Assembly: GCA_002297645.1 (NCBI GenBank)
Contig: DBMH01000087.1
Span: 1-5,627, forward strand
DNA: 5,627 nt
Direction: 5' to 3'
Origin: Rhodanobacteraceae bacterium UBA703
Lineage (GTDB): Bacteria; Pseudomonadota; Gammaproteobacteria; Xanthomonadales; Rhodanobacteraceae
The position numbers were made by a program, and so were the translations under genes. The number at the start of each line of letters is the position of its first letter. The first letter of the stretch is position 1. Below are positions 1 to 5,627 of the stretch, in pieces. The notes below the pieces were generated by a model. The model was given only the letters and a program-made list of their open reading frames with translations, was not told where the DNA came from and did no database searches.

Positions 1-1017
1 GCGCTCCCGCGTGCGCTGGACGAGGCCGCGCGTGCCTGGCTGCGCGCACCGGATCCCACGACCATCGCCGCCGATCTCGACTGGCTGGCCGCGCCGGATC
101 ATTTCCTGCTGACCTGCGACGACGAGGATTTCCCGGCCCTGGTGCACGAGATCCCCGCCGCCCCGGCGGCCCTGTTCGTCGCCGGGGACACCAGCCTGCT
201 GTGGCGGCCACAGGTCGCGATCGTCGGCAGTCGCCATGCCAGCCAGGGGGGCGTCGCCAACGCGGCCGCCTTTGCCCGCGCGCTCGCTGCGGCCGGCTTC
301 GTCGTAACCAGCGGACTGGCCGAAGGCATCGACGGCGCCGCCCACGCGGCGGCGCTGGATGCCGGCGGCGACACGATCGCCGTGCTCGGCACCGGCCCCG
401 ATCTCGTCTACCCGCCCAGGCACCGCGAGCTGTCCGCGCGCATTGCCGTGCACGGCGCCCTGGTCAGCGAGTTCCCGCCCGGGACACCCGGTCATCCGAC
501 GCATTTCCCGCGGCGCAACCGCATCATCGCCGGGCTCGCGCTCGGCACCCTCGTCGTCGAAGCGAGCCTGCGCTCCGGCTCGCTGATCACGGCGCGCCTG
601 GCGACCGAGGCCGGACGCGAGGTGTTCGCGATTCCCGGCTCGATCCACAACCCGCTCGCACGCGGCTGCCACCGGCTGATCCGCGACGGCGCGAGGCTGG
701 TCGAGACGGTCGAGGAAGTCGTCGCCGGGCTCGCGCCGTTGGCACGGGAGCTCGGCGCACGCCTGCGCGAACGGCTGGAAGCCCCGCCACGAGTCGTTCC
801 GGCCACCCCGGCAGGGGCCTCGGCACGGCCGGCACGCGCGGCCGACCCGGACTACGCGCGCCTGTACGCCGCACTCGGGCACGAGGCCCTGGCGATCGAC
901 CAGCTCGCTGCGCGCACCGGGCTCGCCGTATCCGCACTGTCGTCGATGCTGCTGATGCTGGAGCTCGAAGGCGAGATCGTCGCCAGCGGCGGCGCCTACG
1001 CGCGCCGGCTCGGCTGA
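1..1017 (+). CDS. dprA: DprA, DNA-processing protein (3' part, start outside window)
   Basis: DprA (Smf) binds incoming single-stranded DNA in the cytoplasm and loads RecA onto it during natural transformation; it is also kept in species not known to be competent. The frame is open from base 1 and gives 338 visible residues. Family members are usually about 360-380 aa, so roughly the first 30-40 residues are missing. The Rossmann-like core is intact: VAIVGSR near residues 73-78, SGLAEGIDGAAH near 104-115, SEFPPGTP near 157, FPRRNRIIAGL at 169-179, VVEA at 185-188, SGSLITA at 192-198, then GREVFAIPGS and the LIRDGARLV stretch. A linker rich in Ala, Pro and Arg (about 245-282) leads to a C-terminal winged-helix domain (about 283-338), as in the longer DprA proteins. 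The GTG at 142 lies inside the conserved region and is not the start. No frameshift or missing motif is seen. The identification is secure. Confidence 0.95.
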   Translation, partial: ALPRALDEAARAWLRAPDPTTIAADLDWLAAPDHFLLTCDDEDFPALVHEIPAAPAALFVAGDTSLLWRPQVAIVGSRHASQGGVANAAAFARALAAAGFVVTSGLAEGIDGAAHAAALDAGGDTIAVLGTGPDLVYPPRHRELSARIAVHGALVSEFPPGTPGHPTHFPRRNRIIAGLALGTLVVEASLRSGSLITARLATEAGREVFAIPGSIHNPLARGCHRLIRDGARLVETVEEVVAGLAPLARELGARLRERLEAPPRVVPATPAGASARPARAADPDYARLYAALGHEALAIDQLAARTGLAVSALSSMLLMLELEGEIVASGGAYARRLG

Positions 1018-1106
1018 CGGAATCGCCCGGAAATACAAAATGTTACGCAATCGTGAAACGGATCCCGGGAAATGTGCGCCGACTCACGCCGCCGGATTTC
1101 CTGCGC

Positions 1107-1134
1107 TTGACAGTTCATGCAGCACCCGTATCCA
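1107..1134 (+). promoter_or_regulatory. Candidate sigma-70 promoter for topA
   Basis: A perfect TTGACA -35 box lies at 1107-1112. Sixteen bases on, TATCCA at 1129-1134 is the best-placed -10 box, but it matches the TATAAT consensus only in its first three bases. A more AT-rich run (AATATA, 1138-1143) lies too far from the -35 for normal spacing. A start just after 1140 would give a leader of about 80 bases and place the C-rich tract at 1159-1177 inside it. The placement in the only gap before a three-gene unit supports a promoter; the weak -10 box keeps this tentative. Confidence 0.45.
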
Positions 1135-1158
1135 CTGAATATAGGAATCGTTCCGAAT

Positions 1159-1177
1159 CCCTCCCCCACCCTACCCC
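1159..1177 (-). other. G-quadruplex motif on minus strand (C-rich tract on plus)
   Basis: The plus strand has four C-runs of 3, 5, 3 and 4 bases separated only by T, A and TA. The complement therefore reads as four G-runs with loops of 2, 1 and 1 bases, which fits the standard rule of four runs of three or more G with loops of 1-7. Short loops are known to favour stable quadruplexes. The tract ends 46 bases before the topA start codon, on the template strand of its leader and just downstream of the candidate promoter. Folding is not shown by sequence alone. Confidence 0.6.
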
Positions 1178-1191
1178 GTTTCATTGCCGCG

Positions 1192-1210
1192 CGGCGCGGA
1201 AGCTGCGCCG
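1192..1210 (+). promoter_or_regulatory. Leader stem-loop just upstream of topA ribosome binding site
   Basis: CGGCGC at 1192-1197 pairs perfectly with GCGCCG at 1205-1210 across a seven-base loop. The first four of those bases also belong to a 10-base palindrome at 1186-1195, so two folds compete. The stem ends four bases before the AGGAAG ribosome binding site and has no U-tract, so it is not a terminator. It could affect translation initiation, but hairpins of this size arise easily by chance in DNA this GC-rich. Confidence 0.3.
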
Positions 1211-1213
1211 GCC

Positions 1214-1219
1214 AGGAAG
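1214..1219 (+). promoter_or_regulatory. topA ribosome binding site
   Basis: AGGAAG at 1214-1219 sits five to seven bases before the ATG at 1224, depending on the pairing register. It decides the start: the same frame is open far upstream through dprA, but only this ATG has a good binding site, and the protein from here begins MAKNLLIVESPAKAKTI, the usual N-terminus of the family. Confidence 0.8.
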
Positions 1220-1223
1220 ACTC

Positions 1224-3650
1224 ATGGCAAAGAACCTCCTGATCGTCGAATCGCCGGCCAAGGCGAAGACGATCAACAAATACCTCGGCAAGGATTTCCA
1301 GGTGCTGGCGTCCTACGGCCACGTGCGCGACCTCGTGCCGAAGGAAGGCGCGGTCGATCCCGACCACCGCTTCAAGATGAATTACGAGGTCATCGACCGC
1401 AACGAGAAGCACGTCGACGCGATCGCCAAGGCCGCCAAGGTGGCCGACAGCCTCTACCTCGCGACCGACTTGGACCGCGAAGGCGAGGCGATCTCCTGGC
1501 ACATCGCCGAGATCCTGAAGTCGCGCAAGCTGCTCGAGGGCAAGACGCTGCACCGCGTCGTGTTCAGCGAGATCACGCCGCGCGCGATCAAGGAGGCGGT
1601 CGCCAACCCGCGTGCGCTGTCGATGGATCTCGTCAACGCGCAGCAGGCGCGCCGCGCGCTCGACTACCTGGTCGGCTTCAATCTCTCGCCGGTACTGTGG
1701 CGCAAGGTGCAGCGCGGCCTGTCCGCCGGTCGCGTGCAGTCGCCGGCGCTGCGCATGATCGTCGAGCGCGAGGAAGAGATCGAGGCGTTCAAGTCGCGCG
1801 AATACTGGACGATCGAGGCCGACTGCGCGCATCCGGACCAGGCGTTCAAGGCGCGTCTCATCCGCCTGCGCGGCAAGAAGTTCGAGCAGTTCGACCTGAC
1901 CAACGAAGCCGACGCGCACGCCGCGCGCGACGCACTGCTGCGCTCGGCGCAGGGGCGCCTCGTCGTCGCCAATGTCGAGTCGAAGGAACGCAAGCGCCGC
2001 CCGTCGCCGCCGTTCACCACGTCCACGCTGCAACAGGAAGCCGCGCGCAAGCTCGGCTTCTCGACCAGCCGCACGATGAAGATCGCGCAGGGCCTGTACG
2101 AAGGCGTCGCGCTCGGCGACGAAGGCGTCGTCGGCCTGATCACCTACATGCGTACCGACGCGGTATCGCTGTCGATGGACGCCATCGCCGAGCTGCGCGA
2201 GGTCATCGGCCGCGACTACGGCGCGCGCGCGCTGCCGGAACAGCCGCACTTCTACCGCAACAAGTCGAAGAACGCGCAGGAAGCGCACGAGGCGATCCGC
2301 CCGACGTCGGCGCTGCATCGCCCGAGGGACATCGCGCATTACCTCAACGACGAGCAGCGCAAGCTGTACGAGCTGATCTGGAAGCGCGCGGTCGCCTCGC
2401 AGATGCAGCACGCCACCTTGAACACGGTCAGCGTCGACCTCGACGCCGGCGGCGACTCGATGTTCCGTGCCAGCGGCACCACCGTCGTCGATCCGGGCTT
2501 CCTCGCCGTCTACGAGGAAGGCCGCGACGCGAAGAACGCCGAAGACGAAGACGAGGGCCGCAAGCTGCCGAAGATGGCGATCGACGAGGCCGTCCCGCTC
2601 GCCGCGATCGAGGCCGACCAGCACTTCACCGAACCGCCGCCGCGCTATTCCGAAGCGTCGCTGGTCAAGGCGCTCGAGGAATACGGCATCGGCCGCCCGT
2701 CGACCTACGCCAGCATCATCCAGGTGCTGCTGAACCGCGAGTACGTGCTCCTCGAATCGCGCCGCTTCCGGCCGACCGACGTCGGCCGCGCCGTGGCGAA
2801 GTTCCTGTCCGGGCACTTCACGCAGTACGTCGACTACGACTTCACCGCCAAGCTCGAGGACGAACTCGACGCGGTCAGCCGCGGCGAGGAAGACTGGGTG
2901 CCGCTGCTGGAGAAGTTCTGGAAGCCGTTCAAGGCGACCGTCGACGACAAGAACGAAACCGTCGACCGCTCCGAGGCGACCGGCGCGCGCGAGCTCGGCA
3001 CCGATCCGAAGTCCGGCAAGCCGGTGCAGGTGCGCCTCGGCCGCTACGGGCCGTTCGCGCAGATCGGCACCAAGGACGACGAGGACAAGCCGAAGTTCGC
3101 CTCCTTGCGCGCCGGCCAGAGCATGCACACGATCACGCTCGAGGAAGCGCTGGAGCTGTTCAAGCTGCCGCGCCACCTCGGCAAGGCCGACGACGGCGAG
3201 GACATCACCGTCGGCGTCGGCCGCTTCGGTCCGTTCGTGAAGTACGGCTCGATGTACGCCTCGCTCAAGCCCGAGGACGATCCCTACACGATCGAACTCG
3301 AGCGCGCGTTGCAACTGGTGCGCGAGAAGGCCGAGATGATCGCGAACCGCATCATCAAGGACTTCGGCAACGGCATCCAGGTGCTGAACGGCCGCTACGG
3401 CCCGTACATCACCGACGGCGACAAGAACGCGAAGATCCCGAAGGACAAGGAGCCAAGCGAACTGACCGAAGCCGAGTGCGTCGAGCTGCTCGCCGCGGCG
3501 CCGAACCGTCCCAAGCGCGGTGGCGGACGCTTCGGCAAGGGCAAGGCGGCCGCGAAGGAAAAAGCCGAAAAGCCGGCCGTGAAGAAGGCACCGGCCAAGA
3601 AGGCGGCGAAAAAAGCCGCTGCGAAGAAGACCGCCGCCAAGGGCGCATGA
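1224..3650 (+). CDS. topA: DNA topoisomerase I (type IA), zinc-finger-less form
   Basis: Type IA topoisomerase of 808 aa that relaxes negative supercoils by cutting one strand through a 5'-phosphotyrosine link, with Mg2+ held by the TOPRIM acidic residues. TOPRIM is N-terminal, with Glu9 in IVESPAKAKTI and the D82-L-D84-R-E86 triad. The core carries SAGRVQSPALR, the catalytic Tyr308 in ITYMRTD, AQEAHEAIRPT around His355, and GIGRPSTYASII from 488. E. coli TopA is 865 aa with three four-cysteine zinc ribbons; here no cysteine clusters exist. Instead three GRYGPF-type repeats start at Gly606, Gly666 and Gly723, about 60 residues apart, matching the C-terminal repeat also found in actinobacterial TopA. 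A Lys/Ala tail (about 760-808) probably binds DNA without fixed structure. Such a C-terminus is known in Xanthomonadales, as I recall. The stop overlaps tsaC by four bases, suggesting coupled translation. Probably transcribed from the gap upstream. Confidence 0.97.
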   Translation: MAKNLLIVESPAKAKTINKYLGKDFQVLASYGHVRDLVPKEGAVDPDHRFKMNYEVIDRNEKHVDAIAKAAKVADSLYLATDLDREGEAISWHIAEILKSRKLLEGKTLHRVVFSEITPRAIKEAVANPRALSMDLVNAQQARRALDYLVGFNLSPVLWRKVQRGLSAGRVQSPALRMIVEREEEIEAFKSREYWTIEADCAHPDQAFKARLIRLRGKKFEQFDLTNEADAHAARDALLRSAQGRLVVANVESKERKRRPSPPFTTSTLQQEAARKLGFSTSRTMKIAQGLYEGVALGDEGVVGLITYMRTDAVSLSMDAIAELREVIGRDYGARALPEQPHFYRNKSKNAQEAHEAIRPTSALHRPRDIAHYLNDEQRKLYELIWKRAVASQMQHATLNTVSVDLDAGGDSMFRASGTTVVDPGFLAVYEEGRDAKNAEDEDEGRKLPKMAIDEAVPLAAIEADQHFTEPPPRYSEASLVKALEEYGIGRPSTYASIIQVLLNREYVLLESRRFRPTDVGRAVAKFLSGHFTQYVDYDFTAKLEDELDAVSRGEEDWVPLLEKFWKPFKATVDDKNETVDRSEATGARELGTDPKSGKPVQVRLGRYGPFAQIGTKDDEDKPKFASLRAGQSMHTITLEEALELFKLPRHLGKADDGEDITVGVGRFGPFVKYGSMYASLKPEDDPYTIELERALQLVREKAEMIANRIIKDFGNGIQVLNGRYGPYITDGDKNAKIPKDKEPSELTEAECVELLAAAPNRPKRGGGRFGKGKAAAKEKAEKPAVKKAPAKKAAKKAAAKKTAAKGA

Positions 3651-4210
3651 ACGACCACGAAGCTCTCGCTCGGTGCGCCGTCGCGCTGAACGAAGGCGGC
3701 GTCGTCGCCTACCCCACCGAAGCCGTCTACGGCCTCGGCTGCGATCCGCGCAACCGCGCGGCATTCGAGAAGCTGTTCGCGCTGAAGCAGCGCCCACCGA
3801 CACAGGGCGTGCTGCTGATCGGCGCGGACTTCGACCAGGTCGCGCCGTACATCGACCTCGCCGCGACACCGCGCGACGCGCTGGAACGCGCCCGGGCGAC
3901 CTGGCCCGGCCCGCACACCTGGATATTCCCTCGGGCCGCCGACGTCCCGGAATGGGTGGCCGGCGGCCACGCCGGCATCGCGCTGCGCGTGACCGCACAC
4001 GGGCCGGCGGCGGAACTCTGCCGCGCGTTCGGTGGCGCCCTGGTGTCGACCAGCGCGAACCGCCACGGCGATCCGCCGGCTCGCAGCGCCGAAGAAGTGC
4101 GTGCCGCCTTCGGCGATGCGCTCGACGCCATCCTGAATGCGCCGACGGGGGGGCTTGAGCGGCCGACGCCAATCCGCGACGCTATCAGTGGGGCGTCACT
4201 CAGAAACTAG
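3647..4210 (+). CDS. tsaC: TsaC, threonylcarbamoyl-AMP synthase (YrdC/Sua5 family)
   Basis: TsaC joins threonine, bicarbonate and ATP to give threonylcarbamoyl-AMP, which TsaB-TsaD-TsaE use to make t6A at position 37 of tRNAs reading ANN codons. The 187 aa match the short YrdC-type enzyme (E. coli about 190 aa), not the longer Sua5 form. Family motifs are in order: GGVVAYPTEAVYGLGCDP (17-34), KQRPPTQGVLLIG (47-59), the WPGP segment, STSAN (134-138), and a C-terminal RPTPIRDAISG (from about 172). The ATG lies in an ATGA overlap with the topA stop; the weak AAGGG upstream fits translation by coupling to topA. A run of seven G at 4147-4153 near the 3' end is a possible slippage or sequencing-error site, but the frame stays intact through the conserved C-terminus. 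The TAG stop is in the same frame as the following gene. Confidence 0.95.
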   Translation: MNDHEALARCAVALNEGGVVAYPTEAVYGLGCDPRNRAAFEKLFALKQRPPTQGVLLIGADFDQVAPYIDLAATPRDALERARATWPGPHTWIFPRAADVPEWVAGGHAGIALRVTAHGPAAELCRAFGGALVSTSANRHGDPPARSAEEVRAAFGDALDAILNAPTGGLERPTPIRDAISGASLRN

Positions 4211-4225
4211 CCGTCGCGGGGACTT

Positions 4226-5575
4226 ATGGTTGCGGTCTTCGATCGTTCGGCGCGCGCGCGCGCGCTGCCTTTGCTCAATCTTGCCGATCCGGGCCGCCCG
4301 CTCGCCTGGCGCGGCTCGCGCCGGGTCGACGTCGCCGGCTTCCTCGCCGACGTGGCTGACGTCGCGGCGACACTGCCGGCGGCCCGGTCGGCGATCAATC
4401 TCTGCGAGGATCGCTACGCCTTCCTCGTCGCGTTCTGCGCGATCGCCGGACGCGGGCAGACCAACCTGCTGCCGTCCGCACGCACGCCCCAGGCCATCGC
4501 GGAAACACTGGCGGCCCATCCGGGCAGCTACACCCTGGGCGACGCCGGTTCCGGCGCGATGCAGGCGTTGCCGCCGCTGATGTCCGAGGATGCCGGGGCT
4601 GCCGTCCCGGTGATCGACGCGGAGCAGGTCGTCGCGATCGGCTTCACGTCGGGCAGCACCGGCCAGCCGAAGCCGAACCCGAAGCGCTGGCATGCCCTCC
4701 ACGCCAGCGAGGCACGCAACGTCGCTGCCCTCGCCGATGCGCTGGATCTCGAGCCCGGAATGATCGCGAACGTCGTCGCCACCGTGCCGCCGCAGCACAT
4801 GTACGGCATCGAGCTGTCCGTGCTGCTGCCGCTGCTCGGGCCGTTCGCGGTGCACGGAGGCCGACCGCTGTTTCCGGCCGACGTCGCGGCCGCGCTGGCC
4901 GACGTGCCCGAGCCGCGCCTGCTGGTGACGACCCCGGTCCATCTGCGCGCGCTGCTCGCCGATCCGGCGCCGCTGCCGAAGATCGGCGCGATCGTGTCGG
5001 CAACCGCACCGTTGCCGCCGGAACTCGCGGCGGCGGCCGAGGCCCGCTACGGCGCGCCCTTGCTGGAAATGTTCGGCTCGACCGAAACCTGCGTGATCGC
5101 GCAGCGCCGCACGGCGATCGAAAGCGACTGGCACCTGTACGACGGCCTCCGCTTGCGCCCGCAGCCGGACGGTACGCTGGTCGACGCGCCCTACTTCGAG
5201 CAGCCGATCGTGCTGCAGGATCTCGTCGAGCTGCTGCCGGAACACCGCTTCCGCCTGTGCGGGCGGCACGCCGACCTCATCGACATCGCCGGCAAGCGCG
5301 CCTCTCTGGCCGAGCTGACCCGGCGCGTGCAGTCCCTGCCCGGCGTGACGGATGCAGCCGTGCTCCAGCTCGACCGTCCCGACAGCATGGGGGTGTGCCG
5401 CATCGCCGCGCTCGTGGTCGCGCCGGCGCGCAGCGAGGCGGACCTGCTCGACGAACTCCGCGCGATCGTCGATCCCGCCTTCCTGCCGCGCCCGCTGCGC
5501 AAGCTCGACGCGTTGCCGCGCAACGAAACCGGCAAGCTGCCACGCGCGGCACTGCTGGCCGCGCTGGACGCGTAG
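4226..5575 (+). CDS. ANL-family acyl/aryl-AMP ligase, aryl-polyene/xanthomonadin type
   Basis: A 449-aa adenylate-forming enzyme that activates a carboxylic acid with ATP, then passes it to CoA or a carrier protein. Motifs: the P-loop FTSGSTGQPKP (140-150), PPQHMYGIE (188-196), EMFGSTETC (281-289), the hinge stretch GRHADLIDIAGKR (346-358), and RNETGKLPR with the catalytic Lys437. It is shorter than ordinary acyl-CoA synthetases (500-650 aa). From memory, the N-terminal INLCEDRYAFLVAF, the PPQHMYG and the STETCVIAQRRTA stretches resemble ligases of aryl-polyene (ApeH-like) and xanthomonadin (XanA2-like) clusters, which act on 4-hydroxybenzoate or related starters. The substrate cannot be read from sequence, and a stand-alone fatty or aryl acid ligase remains possible. 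The start is the first ATG after the tsaC stop, preceded by GGGGA at 4218-4222 at short spacing. With a 15-base gap it is probably co-transcribed with tsaC. An alternating GC tract lies at codons 9-14. Confidence 0.8.
   Translation: MVAVFDRSARARALPLLNLADPGRPLAWRGSRRVDVAGFLADVADVAATLPAARSAINLCEDRYAFLVAFCAIAGRGQTNLLPSARTPQAIAETLAAHPGSYTLGDAGSGAMQALPPLMSEDAGAAVPVIDAEQVVAIGFTSGSTGQPKPNPKRWHALHASEARNVAALADALDLEPGMIANVVATVPPQHMYGIELSVLLPLLGPFAVHGGRPLFPADVAAALADVPEPRLLVTTPVHLRALLADPAPLPKIGAIVSATAPLPPELAAAAEARYGAPLLEMFGSTETCVIAQRRTAIESDWHLYDGLRLRPQPDGTLVDAPYFEQPIVLQDLVELLPEHRFRLCGRHADLIDIAGKRASLAELTRRVQSLPGVTDAAVLQLDRPDSMGVCRIAALVVAPARSEADLLDELRAIVDPAFLPRPLRKLDALPRNETGKLPRAALLAALDA
4250..4265 (+). 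repeat. 16-base alternating GC tract in ligase codons 9-14
   Basis: Strict G/C alternation over 16 bases, encoding Ala-Arg-Ala-Arg-Ala plus the first base of the next Leu codon. Alternating GC is the classic Z-DNA-prone sequence, and dinucleotide runs can change length by slippage; loss or gain of one unit would frameshift the ligase near its start. In DNA this GC-rich such a run may also be chance. Confidence 0.7.
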
Positions 5576-5582
5576 GCCGGTT

Positions 5583-5627
5583 TCAGCCGTCCTGGACGGC
5601 GAAGGCGACAGGGGCGTCGCCTGCCTG
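5583..5627 (-). CDS. Probable 3' end of an unidentified convergent gene
   Basis: Read on the minus strand from the right edge, one frame gives QAGDAPVAFAVQDG followed by a TGA stop (complement of 5583-5585). Twelve of the 14 sense codons end in G or C, as in the real genes here, and the residue mix looks like an ordinary protein C-terminus. The stop falls eight bases past the ligase stop, a usual spacing for convergent genes. Against it: only 14 codons are visible, and any GC-rich frame has high GC3. The product cannot be named. The alternative is non-coding spacer before a further plus-strand gene. Confidence 0.4.
   Translation of the reverse strand, partial: QAGDAPVAFAVQDG
5586..5622. terminator. 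Two adjacent inverted repeats after the ligase stop (possible terminator)
   Basis: GCCGTC at 5586-5591 pairs with GACGGC at 5595-5600 across a three-base loop. AGGCGAC at 5603-5609 pairs with GTCGCCT at 5616-5622 across six bases. Both stems are perfect and lie 10 to 47 bases after the ligase stop, where a terminator or bidirectional terminator could sit. Neither is followed by a T-tract on either strand, so intrinsic termination is doubtful. They also fall inside the possible minus-strand coding tail. Confidence 0.25.

Larger units (their letters stand above)
1018..1223. other. dprA-topA intergenic region and topA leader
   Basis: This is the only sizeable non-coding stretch in the window. 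Bases 1030-1060 are clearly AT-richer than the surroundings, and 1158-1177 is a C-rich tract. No reading frame here looks like a gene: the best, an ATG at 1040, gives only 32 codons of unfamiliar sequence. No U-tailed hairpin follows the dprA stop, so dprA transcripts may read through into topA. The region holds a candidate promoter, a G-quadruplex-capable tract on the complement and a hairpin before the ribosome binding site, each listed separately. From memory, some Xanthomonadales carry a small smg (DUF494) gene between dprA and topA; none is present here. Confidence 0.8.

Noticed and set aside
1014..1039. Possible second promoter (CTGACG and TACAAA) right after dprA
   Set aside because: The spacing of 14 bases is too short and both boxes are imperfect; the AT-rich run alone is not enough.
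1040..1138. Small open frame of 32 codons in the dprA-topA gap
   Set aside because: There is no ribosome binding site at the usual distance, the composition is ordinary, and it overlaps the candidate promoter. A leader peptide cannot be excluded but has no positive support.
201..1223. Upstream extension of the topA frame through dprA
   Set aside because: The translated part is an Arg-rich shadow of dprA followed by the leader. The ATG at 1224 has a good ribosome binding site and the conserved topoisomerase N-terminus.
3609..3614. A6 run in topA as a programmed -1 frameshift site
   Set aside because: The reading phase is AAA AAA GCC, not the A-AAA-AAG phase of dnaX-type sites, and the ATGA overlap already explains tsaC translation.
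4147..4153. Run of seven G in tsaC as a contingency tract
   Set aside because: It encodes conserved-looking Gly codons next to the intact C-terminal RDA motif; seven G is short and plausible by chance in this composition.
996..4172. A 1058-codon open frame on the minus strand opposite topA and tsaC
   Set aside because: It mirrors strongly supported plus-strand genes in GC-rich DNA, where stop codons are rare in all frames. Its translation is Arg/Ala/Leu-rich with no recognisable domain.

Overview
The window is high-GC, densely coding bacterial DNA, read almost entirely on the plus strand. It most resembles a gammaproteobacterium of the Xanthomonadales (Xanthomonas/Lysobacter/Rhodanobacter relatives). 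This is an inference from three things: very GC-rich third codon positions, a topoisomerase I that has glycine-rich C-terminal repeats and a lysine/alanine tail instead of zinc fingers, and an aryl-polyene/xanthomonadin-type AMP ligase next to housekeeping genes. It has not been checked by any search.

Layout. (1) 1-1017: the 3' part of dprA, which loads RecA on single-stranded DNA; its start lies left of the window. (2) 1018-1223: a 206-base gap that is less GC-rich in part. It holds a candidate sigma-70 promoter, a C-rich tract whose complement fits a short-loop G-quadruplex, and a small hairpin just before the topA ribosome binding site. (3) 1224-3650: complete topA (DNA topoisomerase I, 808 aa). 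(4) 3647-4210: tsaC, overlapping topA by ATGA; it makes threonylcarbamoyl-AMP for tRNA t6A modification. (5) 4226-5575: an acyl/aryl-AMP ligase of 449 aa, 15 bases after tsaC. (6) 5583-5627: probably the last 14 codons of a gene on the minus strand, converging on the ligase.

How the genes fit together. topA, tsaC and the ligase look like one transcription unit with translational coupling, probably driven from the gap upstream of topA. dprA, topA and tsaC are information-processing genes often found near each other in gammaproteobacteria. The ligase is the odd member: its motifs point to activation of an aryl or acyl carboxylic acid, as in aryl-polyene pigment synthesis, so the right edge may border such a locus.

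I see no mobile element, CRISPR array, tRNA or rRNA, and no clear evidence of a wholly new system. The least ordinary items are the quadruplex-capable tract in the topA leader and the pigment-type ligase joined to topA-tsaC.
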